Assembly: GCF_029937575.1 (NCBI RefSeq) | Contig: NZ_JAPYPS010000006.1 | Span: forward strand, 57,411-121,410 | Reading direction: 5' to 3' | Origin: Nocardioides sp. | GTDB lineage: Bacteria; Actinomycetota; Actinomycetes; Propionibacteriales; Nocardioidaceae | Length of the DNA: 64,000 nucleotides | Part shown: positions 17,339-25,161 of the stretch, in pieces | How the letters are laid out: each line of letters starts with the position of its first letter | Numbering within the stretch: position 1 is the stretch's first letter | The notes under the pieces: model-generated | What the model saw: the letters and a program-made list of their open reading frames with translations, nothing else | Databases searched by the model: none | Told to the model about the DNA's origin: nothing | Made by a program: the position numbers and the translations under genes

Positions 17339-20146
17339 TCAGGCGACGACCGGCAGGGACACGGTGAACGTCGTGCCCTCGCCGGGCGTCGAGTCGACCG
17401 CGATCGTCCCCCCGTGGGCGTCGACGATGCCGGCGACGATCGACAGGCCCAGGCCCGTGCCGGGGATGGCCATCGACTGGGCCGTGTCGCTGCGGTAGAA
17501 GCGCTGGAACACCAGTTCCTGGTCGTCCTTGTGGATGCCGATGCCGGTGTCGCCGACCGTGATGACGGCACCGAGCCGGTCGTCGTTCCTCACGCGGATG
17601 TCGACCGTGCCGTCGTCCGCGGTGAACTTGATCGCGTTGCTGACGAGGTTGATGAACACCCGGTCGAGCTGACTGCGATCGCCGGAGACCATCACGGGCT
17701 CGTCCGGAGCTTCGAACGTGATGGTGAGCCGACGTTGGGCCGCGGCGGCCTTGGCGAACTCCTCGGCCACGCCGATCGCCTCGCGCAGGTCGTAGGTCTC
17801 CCGGTTGGCGAGCGCCTCGCGCTGCTCGAAGCCGCTGAGCAGGAGCAGGTCGTTGCAGATCGCGATCAGCCGGTGGCTGCTGCGCGCGATCGTCTCGAGC
17901 ATGGTGGCCTGCTGGGGATGCGGCTCGACGACGTCACCGTCGAGGAGCAGCTCGGTGTAGCCCAGGATGCTGGTGACCGGCGTGCGCAGCTCGTGGGAGA
18001 CCGTGGAGACGAACTCGTCCTTGGCGCGGTCGAGCGCCCGCAGCCGCTCGACGGCCGTTCGCTCCTTGTCGAGGGCTGCGACCAAGGTCTCCTGGCCCTC
18101 GCGCTGCTCGGTCACGTCGCGGCCGACGCACAGGAAGCCGACGCGGTCCTCGACGTCGTCGTCGGTGACGCTCAGCGTCATCGAGACGATCAGCTCGTGG
18201 CCGCCACGGGTGCGCCACGTCCAGTCTCGTGCCGACGACTCGTCCCGCTTGCCGATCATCCCGATCAGGCACAGGAAGGCCTCCCGGTCCCCCACGGCGC
18301 CGGTGCGCACGAGGAGCTGTGACGGCTCGAGGATGCCGACGAAGGGTTGGCCGATCATCTCCTCGGCGGAGTAGCCCAGCATGTGGGTGGCGCCGGCGTT
18401 GAAGACGGTGATCCGACCGGTGACGTCGATCCCGATCAGCGCGGTGGCGATCGAGGCCTGGAGGAGATGGGCCATCAGGCCGGTGCTGGATCGCTCAGCC
18501 GTCACGTCGACGCCGGTCAGCACGGCGTACGACGGCGTACCGGCCTCGTCTCGCACGACGTTGTTGTTCCACACCAGGCGTACGGGGTCGCCCGCGGCGG
18601 TGTAGGACTGTCTCTCGCGCACCATCGCGAAGCCGGACCTGTTCGGCCACAGGAACATCGCCTCGGTCTCCGAGCGGGTCAGCGCGGCGAGGGGCGTCTC
18701 CCAGATCCGAGCGCCCACGAGCGTCGCCTCGTCGTAGCCGGTGATCTCCTTGGTCGCGGCGTTGACGCGGATGACCGTGCCGCTGTCGTCGGTGACGACG
18801 ATGATGCAGGCGGTGGTGTCGAGAGTGGCGTCGGTGAGCTTGTTGGCTGCCTCGAGGCGGCGCATGCTGTCGTGCTGCTGGGTCTGGTCGAGGAGCTGGG
18901 CGGAGAAGACGCGTGACCCGTCGGCGGAGGCGATCGCGGCGATCGCCAGGTCGACACGGCTGCCCGGTCGGCCGAGCACCGAGGCCTGGCCGTGCCAGAT
19001 GTCGGACTCCCGCGAGAGCAGGGCCTCGAAGACGTGCTCGCGGTGGTCCAGGGTGGCGACGAGGTCGGTGAACCGGCGACCGTCGAGCTCGACGGTCGGG
19101 GCGCCGAGGATCTGCACGGCCGCGCTGTTGACCTCGGTGATCTCCAGCGCCCCTGCCCGCTCCCGCATGAGGACCATCCCGAGGGGCGACTCGGTGAAGG
19201 TGCGCCGGAACAGCTGCTCGTCGGAGACGACGCGCTCCATCAGCACGCGTCGCTGGCTGACGATGGCGGCCAGCGGCAGGGCGATCAGGGCTGCGCAGGC
19301 GATGTAGCCCAGGGTGATGATGCCGACCAGCTCGGGTCGCTCGACCTCCTCGGCGAAGGGTCCACGCCCGTGTGCTGTCGCAAGCGTGACGGCCGTCGCC
19401 ATGCCGAGGAGCTGCCAGCTGACGACCCGCAGGTCGAACGCGATCGCGGCCCACACCAGGATCGGGATCGGCGCAAAGGTGAGAGGTGCGGAGTCGGTCG
19501 GCGAGAACACGAGTGCCAGGACCGTGAGCAGCGCCGCCGCCTGAACCCCGATGAGGAGGGACTTGCCGCGCAGGCGTTGGCCCCAGCCGTCGCGGGTGGC
19601 CAGCACGACGGCGCCCAGCAGCAGGATGGACAGCGCGTGCTGGGAGCCGACCTGGACGGCCAGGGCGGTGGAGGCGGGGAGCTGGTCCACCCTGGTCTGG
19701 GTCTCCACCACGACCGACAGGAGCCCACCCAGCACGGCTGCCGCGGTCAGGCGGGCGAGGTCTGGCATCGAGTCGACGTGCGCCCGACGCCGACCGAGGT
19801 GCGTGAGCACGGCCGCGACCACCATCGCCTGAGCCACGTGCGACCCGCAGATCGCCACCGCGTCCCTCAGGGGCACGCCGTAGGCCAGGAACGCGCCCAG
19901 CGGGAGGCCCAAGACGAGGGGGACCACGACCACCCAGCGGCGCAGCGGTGAGACGGCCAGCAGCCCGGCGCTGGCCCCCACGCTCGACCAGTACGTCGTG
20001 AGCGCGCCCAGGTCGTCGCGTACCGAGAGCAGCGCGAGGTCGATCAGCAGGATCGACGCGAGCAGCACACCGGTGAACCCGACGTCGACCTGGCGTTGCT
20101 GCGACGGGGGACTCACTCCTGCATTGTGGTCGATGTCGCTGGCCAT
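17339..20146 (-). CDS. Membrane PAS-domain sensor histidine kinase (orphan)
   Basis: 935 residues. The first about 300 hold eight to ten hydrophobic segments, MASE1-like in layout. Several PAS modules follow (FRRTFTESPLGMVLMRE, ACIIVVTDDSGTVIRVNAATKEITGYDE, ALIGIDVTGRITVFNAGATHMLGYSAEEMIGQ split across residues about 305-690). The kinase core has the H-box STVSHELRTPVTS with His about residue 718, an N-box NLVSNAIKF, VGDTGIGI and GTGLGLSIV. It phosphorylates itself in response to a signal sensed by the membrane or PAS domains. No response regulator gene is adjacent, so its partner is elsewhere. Confidence 0.9.
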   Translation of the reverse strand: MASDIDHNAGVSPPSQQRQVDVGFTGVLLASILLIDLALLSVRDDLGALTTYWSSVGASAGLLAVSPLRRWVVVVPLVLGLPLGAFLAYGVPLRDAVAICGSHVAQAMVVAAVLTHLGRRRAHVDSMPDLARLTAAAVLGGLLSVVVETQTRVDQLPASTALAVQVGSQHALSILLLGAVVLATRDGWGQRLRGKSLLIGVQAAALLTVLALVFSPTDSAPLTFAPIPILVWAAIAFDLRVVSWQLLGMATAVTLATAHGRGPFAEEVERPELVGIITLGYIACAALIALPLAAIVSQRRVLMERVVSDEQLFRRTFTESPLGMVLMRERAGALEITEVNSAAVQILGAPTVELDGRRFTDLVATLDHREHVFEALLSRESDIWHGQASVLGRPGSRVDLAIAAIASADGSRVFSAQLLDQTQQHDSMRRLEAANKLTDATLDTTACIIVVTDDSGTVIRVNAATKEITGYDEATLVGARIWETPLAALTRSETEAMFLWPNRSGFAMVRERQSYTAAGDPVRLVWNNNVVRDEAGTPSYAVLTGVDVTAERSSTGLMAHLLQASIATALIGIDVTGRITVFNAGATHMLGYSAEEMIGQPFVGILEPSQLLVRTGAVGDREAFLCLIGMIGKRDESSARDWTWRTRGGHELIVSMTLSVTDDDVEDRVGFLCVGRDVTEQREGQETLVAALDKERTAVERLRALDRAKDEFVSTVSHELRTPVTSILGYTELLLDGDVVEPHPQQATMLETIARSSHRLIAICNDLLLLSGFEQREALANRETYDLREAIGVAEEFAKAAAAQRRLTITFEAPDEPVMVSGDRSQLDRVFINLVSNAIKFTADDGTVDIRVRNDDRLGAVITVGDTGIGIHKDDQELVFQRFYRSDTAQSMAIPGTGLGLSIVAGIVDAHGGTIAVDSTPGEGTTFTVSLPVVA

Positions 20147-20248
20147 GTTGGGAGGTCGGGAAGGCTCGTCGGCTTCGGTCTAGACCGCACGACGCCGCGC
20201 CGCCGTCGACGTACCGCTTCCGCTGGGCGAACAGGGCAGAATCGGCGT

Positions 20249-20977
20249 GTGCCTCTCTATCGCGACGAGGCGGTCGTCCTGCGCACCCACAAGCTGGGGG
20301 AGGCCGATCGCATCATCACCCTGTTGACCCGACACCACGGGCGGGTGCGTGCCGTGGCCAAGGGCGTGCGACGCACGACCTCGAAGTTCGGCTCCCGGCT
20401 CGAGCCGTTCACCTACGTCGACCTGCAGCTGGCCGAGGGGCGCACCTTCGACATCGTGACCCAGGCCGAGACCCGGTTCCCGTTCTCCTCCGGCCTCGGC
20501 AACGACTACGAGCGCTACACGGCCGGGACTGCCATGCTCGAGACCGCCGACCGCCTGGTGCCGGAGGAGAAGCAGGCCTCGGTGCAGCAGTTCCTGTTGC
20601 TGGTGGGGGGTCTGCGAGCGATGGTGGAGGGGACGCGACGCCCCGGGCAGGTGCTCGACTCCTATCTCCTGCGGTCGCTGGCCGTGGCCGGCTACGCGCC
20701 GTCGTTCGACCTCTGTGCCCACTGCGGGCGGGAGGGACCGCACCGCTGGTTCAACCCCTCCATGGGCGGGCTGCTCTGCACCACGTGCCGGGTGCCGGGC
20801 TCCATGGCTCCGGCGCCGGAGACGGTCGCGGTGCTGGGGGCGCTGCTGGCCGGTGACTGGGAGACCGTCGAGGCCGCAGACGCGCGTCACCTCGGTGAGG
20901 CAAGCAGCCTCGTGGCGGCCTTCCTGACCTGGCACCTCGAGCGATCCCTGCGCTCCCTGGAGCACGTCGAACGGTAG
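20249..20977 (+). CDS. recO: DNA repair protein RecO
   Basis: 242 residues from GTG 20249; the open frame to 20096 is unlikely because the RecO N-terminus [21 protein letters not shown] begins here. An OB-fold N-terminal domain is followed by a helical domain with a zinc-finger-like set, C156-x2-C159 and C177-x2-C180. RecO works with RecF and RecR to load RecA on SSB-coated gaps. A CAGAAT box ends six bases before the GTG. The recO-uppS pair is conserved in actinobacteria. Confidence 0.95.
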   Translation: MPLYRDEAVVLRTHKLGEADRIITLLTRHHGRVRAVAKGVRRTTSKFGSRLEPFTYVDLQLAEGRTFDIVTQAETRFPFSSGLGNDYERYTAGTAMLETADRLVPEEKQASVQQFLLLVGGLRAMVEGTRRPGQVLDSYLLRSLAVAGYAPSFDLCAHCGREGPHRWFNPSMGGLLCTTCRVPGSMAPAPETVAVLGALLAGDWETVEAADARHLGEASSLVAAFLTWHLERSLRSLEHVER

Positions 20978-20987
20978 CGTCCGCACC

Positions 20988-21764
20988 GTGAAGCGCACTG
21001 CCCCGGAGCCCAGGCCACCCACGCCGCACGCCTCCGGCGCCCGCCCGCCCGCGATCCCGGCGCAGTTCGTCCCGCAGCACGTCGCGATCGTGATGGACGG
21101 CAACGGGCGCTGGGCCAAGCAACGCGGCCTCCCGCGCACCCAGGGCCACGAGATGGGGGAGGCGTCGCTCTTCGACGTCGTGGAGGGCGCCATCGAGATC
21201 GGGGTGAAGGCGATCTCGGCCTACGCGTTCTCGACCGAGAACTGGACCAGGTCGCCCGACGAGGTCAAGTTCCTGATGGGCTTCAACCGCGACGTGATCC
21301 GACGCCGCCGCGACGAGATGCACGAGCTGGGGGTGCGCGTGCGGTGGGCAGGCCGGGCACCTCGGTTGTGGAAGTCGGTGATCCGCGAGCTCCAGGTGGC
21401 CGAGGAGCTGACCCGCGACAACGATGTCCTGACATTGACGATGTGCGTCAACTACGGGGGGCGGGCGGAGCTGGCCGACACCGCGCGCTCGATCGCCCGC
21501 GAGGTCGCTGCGGGGAGGCTCAACCCCGACAGGATCGACGAGAAGACCTTCGCCCGACACCTCTACGTGCCCGAGATCGGTGACGCCGACCTGATCTGGC
21601 GCACGTCCGGCGAGCAGCGGCTGTCCAACTTCATGCTCTGGCAGGCCGCCTACGCGGAGATGGTGTTCACCGACATCCTGTGGCCGGACGTCGACCGGCT
21701 CGCCCTGTGGCGCGCCATCGAGATCTACGCCGAGCGCGACCGGAGGTACGGCGGCGCGAAGTGA
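20988..21764 (+). CDS. uppS: Isoprenyl transferase (undecaprenyl/decaprenyl diphosphate synthase, UppS)
   Basis: 258 residues. The signature [17 protein letters not shown] lies at about residues 27-43, with the catalytic Asp in MDGNGRWA, and [19 protein letters not shown] near the C-terminus matches cis-prenyltransferases. It makes the long-chain lipid carrier for peptidoglycan and other glycan synthesis. A TAGCGT box at 20975-20980, seven bases before GTG 20988, marks a likely leaderless start. The product chain length (C50 or C55) cannot be read from the sequence. Confidence 0.95.
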   Translation: MKRTAPEPRPPTPHASGARPPAIPAQFVPQHVAIVMDGNGRWAKQRGLPRTQGHEMGEASLFDVVEGAIEIGVKAISAYAFSTENWTRSPDEVKFLMGFNRDVIRRRRDEMHELGVRVRWAGRAPRLWKSVIRELQVAEELTRDNDVLTLTMCVNYGGRAELADTARSIAREVAAGRLNPDRIDEKTFARHLYVPEIGDADLIWRTSGEQRLSNFMLWQAAYAEMVFTDILWPDVDRLALWRAIEIYAERDRRYGGAK

Positions 21765-21792
21765 CGTCGTCCGTGAGCGTAGCGATCCAGGC

Positions 21793-22212
21793 TCAGGCGC
21801 TTCGACAGGAAGCGCAGGTGCCGAAGACCTCGAGGGTGTGGCTGACGTCGACGAAGCCGTGCTCCGAGGACACCCGCTCGGTCCATCGTTCGACGGCCGG
21901 CCCCTCGACCTCGACCGTCGCGCCGCAGGAGCGGCACACCAGGTGGTGGTGGTGGTGGCGCGAGCAGCGCCGGTAGGTCGCCTCGCCGTCCTCGCGGCGC
22001 AGCACGTCGACCGCGCCGGCGTCGGCGAGCAGCTGCAGGGTGCGGTAGACGGTGGCAAGACCGACCTGGGCCTCGCGCGACTCGAGGAGATCGTGGAGCT
22101 CGCGCGCTGAGCGGAAGTCGTCGACCGAGACCAAGGCCTCGATCACCGCAGTGCGTTGCCGGGTGGGGCGTACGCCCGCGTCGGGCGGCAGTGACGGGTC
22201 AGTGCTCGTCAT
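21793..22212 (-). CDS. zur: Zinc uptake regulator Zur (Fur family)
   Basis: 139 residues from ATG 22212, overlapping znuB by 14 bases. The winged-helix part has RPTRQRTAVIEAL and VGLATVYRTLQLLADAG. The regulatory half has RHHHHHLVCRSCG and a terminal CASC, which with the first Cys pair form the structural zinc site. It is last in a zinc-transport operon whose promoter carries two Zur-type boxes, so the Zur assignment is preferred over Fur. In M. tuberculosis furB/zur also follows recO-uppS. Confidence 0.92.
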   Translation of the reverse strand: MTSTDPSLPPDAGVRPTRQRTAVIEALVSVDDFRSARELHDLLESREAQVGLATVYRTLQLLADAGAVDVLRREDGEATYRRCSRHHHHHLVCRSCGATVEVEGPAVERWTERVSSEHGFVDVSHTLEVFGTCASCRSA

Positions 22213-23200
22213 AGTGCGTCCCGTGGGGTGCGTGCCGGTGCCCGTCGTGGACGTAGTCGACGTGGTCGTCGTGTGGTACGGCGACGTGGCCGCACCCCGG
22301 TCCGTGGTCGTGGTCGTGGTCGCTGACCGTGTGCTCGTCGGGGGCCTCGTCGGCGAAGGGCCGACGAAGGCGGGCACGATGTCGCAGCCAGACCCCGAGG
22401 GGCCAGGTGATGACGAAGCCCGCGAGGGAGAGAAGGACGATGGTGGGGCCGGGTGCCACCGTGGCCTGGTAGGAGGCGAACGCCGAGATGACCAGGCCTC
22501 CCACCGAGGCGAGCGTGCCCAGGGCCATCGCGGCCACCAAGGTGGCCCGGAAGGACCGGGTGAGCTGCTGGGACGTGGCGACCGGGACCACCATGAGGGC
22601 CGAGACGAGCAGGAGACCCACGGTGCGCATCGCGACGGTGACGGTGACGGCCGCGAGCACCGCCACGATCAGGTTGTAGAACCGCACACGCAGCCCGGCG
22701 ACCCGCGCGAACTCGGGGTCCTGGGCCACCGCGAAGAGCTGTGGTGACAGACCCACGCCCACGACGATGACCAGGGCGGCCAGGACCATGGTGACCACCA
22801 CGTCCCCGTCGGAGATCGTGGTGATCGAGCCGAAGAGATACTGCTGGAGCTCAGCGGCACGTCGCCCGCCGAGGCCGGTGAGCAGGACGCCGCCGGCGAG
22901 CCCCCCGTAGAAGAGCAGCGCCAGCGCGACGTCCCCGTTGGTGTTGCCTCGCTCCCGCACGACCTCGATCGCGATCGCCCCCAGGATGGCCACGACGACC
23001 GCGGTCCAGGTCGGCGAGTAGCCGGTCAGGAGCCCCACGGCGACGCCCGTGACGGCGACGTGCCCCAGTCCGTCGCCCATCAGGGCCAGGCGACGCTGCA
23101 CGAGGTAGGTCCCGATCACCGGAGCAGCGAGTCCGGTGAACAGGGCGGCGAGCAGGGCACGCTGCATGAAGGGCTCGCTGAAGAGCTCGACGGGTGTCAT
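22199..23200 (-). CDS. znuB: Zinc ABC transporter permease ZnuB
   Basis: 333 residues from ATG 23200, which overlaps the znuC stop as ATGA. It is an ABC-3 family membrane protein with eight or so hydrophobic segments. LMGDGLGHVAVTGVAVG and a TVAMRTVGLLLVSALMVVPVATSQ segment are typical of Znu/Mnt permeases. The cytoplasmic C-terminal tail is His/Asp-rich (DHDHDHGPGCGH...HDGHRHAPHGTHYDEH), probably metal-binding. The neighbouring genes support zinc rather than manganese. Confidence 0.93.
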   Translation of the reverse strand: MTPVELFSEPFMQRALLAALFTGLAAPVIGTYLVQRRLALMGDGLGHVAVTGVAVGLLTGYSPTWTAVVVAILGAIAIEVVRERGNTNGDVALALLFYGGLAGGVLLTGLGGRRAAELQQYLFGSITTISDGDVVVTMVLAALVIVVGVGLSPQLFAVAQDPEFARVAGLRVRFYNLIVAVLAAVTVTVAMRTVGLLLVSALMVVPVATSQQLTRSFRATLVAAMALGTLASVGGLVISAFASYQATVAPGPTIVLLSLAGFVITWPLGVWLRHRARLRRPFADEAPDEHTVSDHDHDHGPGCGHVAVPHDDHVDYVHDGHRHAPHGTHYDEH

Positions 23201-23994
23201 GGACGGCCCTCCAACGGGGAACGTACGTGCGGGGCGTGGTCGTGCTCGTGCGCCGACTCGTGGCGAGCGTGGTGGTGGTGACCGTGAGCCTCGCCGAGCC
23301 ACGGCTCGTGCACCGCGTGGTCGGGGATGGGCTCACCGTCGTAGGCCACCCGCCCGTCGCGCATCACGACGGCGCGCTCGACCAGGGCCGCCAGGGGACC
23401 GAGCTCGTGGGCGACCAGGACGATGGTCGCACCGCGCTCCTTGAGGGAGGCGAGGGCGTCGGTGAGGACCTTCTGGTTGGGCAGGTCGACGCCAGCCGTC
23501 GGCTCGTCGAGGAAGAACAGCTCTGGGTCAGCGGCCAACGCGCGGGCGATCAGCACCCGCTGCTGCTGGCCACCGGACAGGGTGCTGACACCGTCACGTG
23601 CTCGATCGCCGAGGCCGACCAGCTCGATCGCGTCGTCGATGGCGCGCCGATCCGTCGCGCCGAGGGGCCGCAGCAGCCTTCTGCGGGTGAGTCGCCCCGA
23701 GGAGACGACCTCACGCACGGAGGCGGGTACGCCGGAGGCGGCGCCGGAGCGCTGCGGGACGAAACCGATGCGGTGCCACTCGTGGAAGTCCTCCAACGGC
23801 GTCCCGAACAGCGTGATCGCACCTCGACTCAACGGCCGCAGGCCGGTCAGGGCACGCACCAGCGTGGACTTGCCGGAGCCGTTGGCGCCCATCAGCGCCA
23901 CGAACTCTCCGCGGCCGACGCACAGGTCGATGCCGCGCAGGACGGGCCGTCCACTGATGGCCACTGCGCCGTCCTGGACCTCGATCACCGGCAT
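23197..23994 (-). CDS. znuC: Zinc ABC transporter ATP-binding protein ZnuC
   Basis: 265 residues. Walker A GANGSGKST lies at about residues 36-44, with signature LSGGQQQRVLIARAL, Walker B LFFLDEPTAGVD and switch His in VAHELG. The C-terminal 30 residues are His-rich (GHHHHARHESAHEHDHAPH), as in ZnuB, suggesting metal sensing or buffering at the transporter. The start overlaps the znuA stop by ten bases. Confidence 0.95.
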   Translation of the reverse strand: MPVIEVQDGAVAISGRPVLRGIDLCVGRGEFVALMGANGSGKSTLVRALTGLRPLSRGAITLFGTPLEDFHEWHRIGFVPQRSGAASGVPASVREVVSSGRLTRRRLLRPLGATDRRAIDDAIELVGLGDRARDGVSTLSGGQQQRVLIARALAADPELFFLDEPTAGVDLPNQKVLTDALASLKERGATIVLVAHELGPLAALVERAVVMRDGRVAYDGEPIPDHAVHEPWLGEAHGHHHHARHESAHEHDHAPHVRSPLEGRP

Positions 23995-24947
23995 GCGTTG
24001 GCCTCCTGTAGCGCGGCGAGGTTCTCCTCCATCAGGCTGAGGTAGTCCTCCTCGGACGTCTCGTCCGACAGGCCTTCGATCGGGTCGAGGACCGCGGTGC
24101 GCACACCGGCGTCGTCGGCAAGCGTCTGGGTCAACCTAGGACTGGCCAGCCGCTCACCGAACACGGTGGTGATGCCGTCCTCCTCGATCAGCTGCCGGAG
24201 CCTGCCCAGGTCGGCCGGAGTGGGTTCGGCATCGGGGGAGAGTCCCGCGACGGGCGCGAGCTCGAGGCCGTACTGCGTGAGGTAGCCGAACGCGTCGTGG
24301 GAGACCACGATCGTCGAGCGCTCGCAGTCGGCCAACCCCGTGGTGAAGGCGGCGTCGAGACGCTCGAGGTCGTTGCGCAGTGCCGCGGCGTTGGCGTCGA
24401 AGGCGTCGGCGTTCGTCGGGTCGATCTCGCTCAACGACGCCGCGATCGCGTCGCCGAGGGTTGCCATCCGCAGGGGGTCGAGCCAGAAGTGCGGGTCGAG
24501 TCCGCCCTCGTGGTCGTGGTCCGTGTGGTCCTCGGACTCGCCATCCCCGTCCCCGTCCCCGTCCCCGTCCCCATCCCCGTGCTGGTCGTCGGAGCTGAAG
24601 GGCCGGAGCCCGACCACGGCGGCGGCGTCGATGACCTCGCCGGTGGCGTTCTGCTCGATGGCGGCGTCGATGGAGGCCTGGAAGTCGGCCTCGTGGACAA
24701 CGAGGTCCGCCTGGGCGATGTCGGCGGTCTCCTTGATCGTCGGCTCCAGGTCGTGCGGCTCCTTGCCCGGCGTGGTCAGCCCGACCACGTCGGCGTACGG
24801 CCCGGCGACGCGCTCCACGACGTACTGCAGGGGGTAGAAGGCAGCCGCGACCTGGACGCCGGACGTGTCGTTGTCGGCCAACGCCGTACACCCGGTCGAG
24901 GCCAGCAGCAGACCGACGAGCAGGGACCTCTGGGGACGAATGCGCAT
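23985..24947 (-). CDS. znuA: Zinc-binding lipoprotein ZnuA
   Basis: 320 residues from ATG 24947; a TTG at 24968 would add seven residues but lies inside the promoter. A lipoprotein signal (LLVGLLLASTGC) is followed by the cluster A-I solute-binding fold with metal ligands in GKEPHDLEPT, a His/Asp/Gly-rich loop (GDGDGDGDGDGD, DHTDHDHEG), DPHFWLDP and VSHDAFGYL. It delivers zinc to ZnuBC. The Gly-Asp loop is encoded by a tandem hexamer that may vary in length. The promoter is Zur-box-covered and probably gives a leaderless mRNA. Confidence 0.94.
   Translation of the reverse strand: MRIRPQRSLLVGLLLASTGCTALADNDTSGVQVAAAFYPLQYVVERVAGPYADVVGLTTPGKEPHDLEPTIKETADIAQADLVVHEADFQASIDAAIEQNATGEVIDAAAVVGLRPFSSDDQHGDGDGDGDGDGDGESEDHTDHDHEGGLDPHFWLDPLRMATLGDAIAASLSEIDPTNADAFDANAAALRNDLERLDAAFTTGLADCERSTIVVSHDAFGYLTQYGLELAPVAGLSPDAEPTPADLGRLRQLIEEDGITTVFGERLASPRLTQTLADDAGVRTAVLDPIEGLSDETSEEDYLSLMEENLAALQEANACR
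24543..24580. repeat. Tandem hexamer repeat in znuA
   Basis: About six copies of GTCCCC/ATCCCC on the plus strand encode the Gly-Asp run in the metal-binding loop of ZnuA. Such a repeat is prone to slippage in units of two residues without a frameshift. Confidence 0.8.
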
Positions 24948-24984
24948 GAGAATGATTATCAACAGCAATGAGAATGGTTGTCAA
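24947..24984 (-). promoter_or_regulatory. znuA promoter with two tandem Zur-type boxes
   Basis: Two 15-mers matching TGAGAATGRTTRTCA occur at 24947-24961 and 24969-24983, 22 bases apart (about two helical turns). On the minus strand the region holds TTGACA (24984-24979), an 18-base spacer and GATAAT (24960-24955), placing the transcript start at or next to the A of ATG 24947. The boxes cover both promoter elements, as expected for zinc-dependent repression. Confidence 0.85.
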
Positions 24985-25016
24985 AACCAATCTCGGACGT
25001 GCGGCACGCTGGCGGG

Positions 25017-25103
25017 ATGAAGCCGCTGATCAGCGCCGACGACCTCCGCGCCCGCCCCGACGACGGTGAGCAGACCCCGGTCTCGGTCGACGCGCCTGGC
25101 TGA
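25017..25103 (+). pseudogene. Remnant of a rhodanese/sulfurtransferase 5' end
   Basis: A 28-codon ORF begins MKPLISADDLRARPDDGEQT, closely resembling the N-termini of thiosulfate/3-mercaptopyruvate sulfurtransferases (usually MxPLISxxELAARL...VLDVRW). It then loses the family pattern and stops; the following bases look like a shifted remainder of the VLDVRWxLG coding stretch. A CACGCT -10-like box lies six bases before the ATG. No sulfurtransferase body follows. A short functional peptide or chance ORF are alternatives. Confidence 0.4.
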
Positions 25104-25161
25104 GGCTGCTCCTCGGCTCACCGGGTTCGACGCGTCGGTTGCGACTTCGTCCGACCTGCGA

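Noticed and set aside
23197..24947. Manganese rather than zinc as the transported metal
   Set aside because: The Zur-type boxes, the zur gene in the operon and the His-rich loop of ZnuA all favour zinc.
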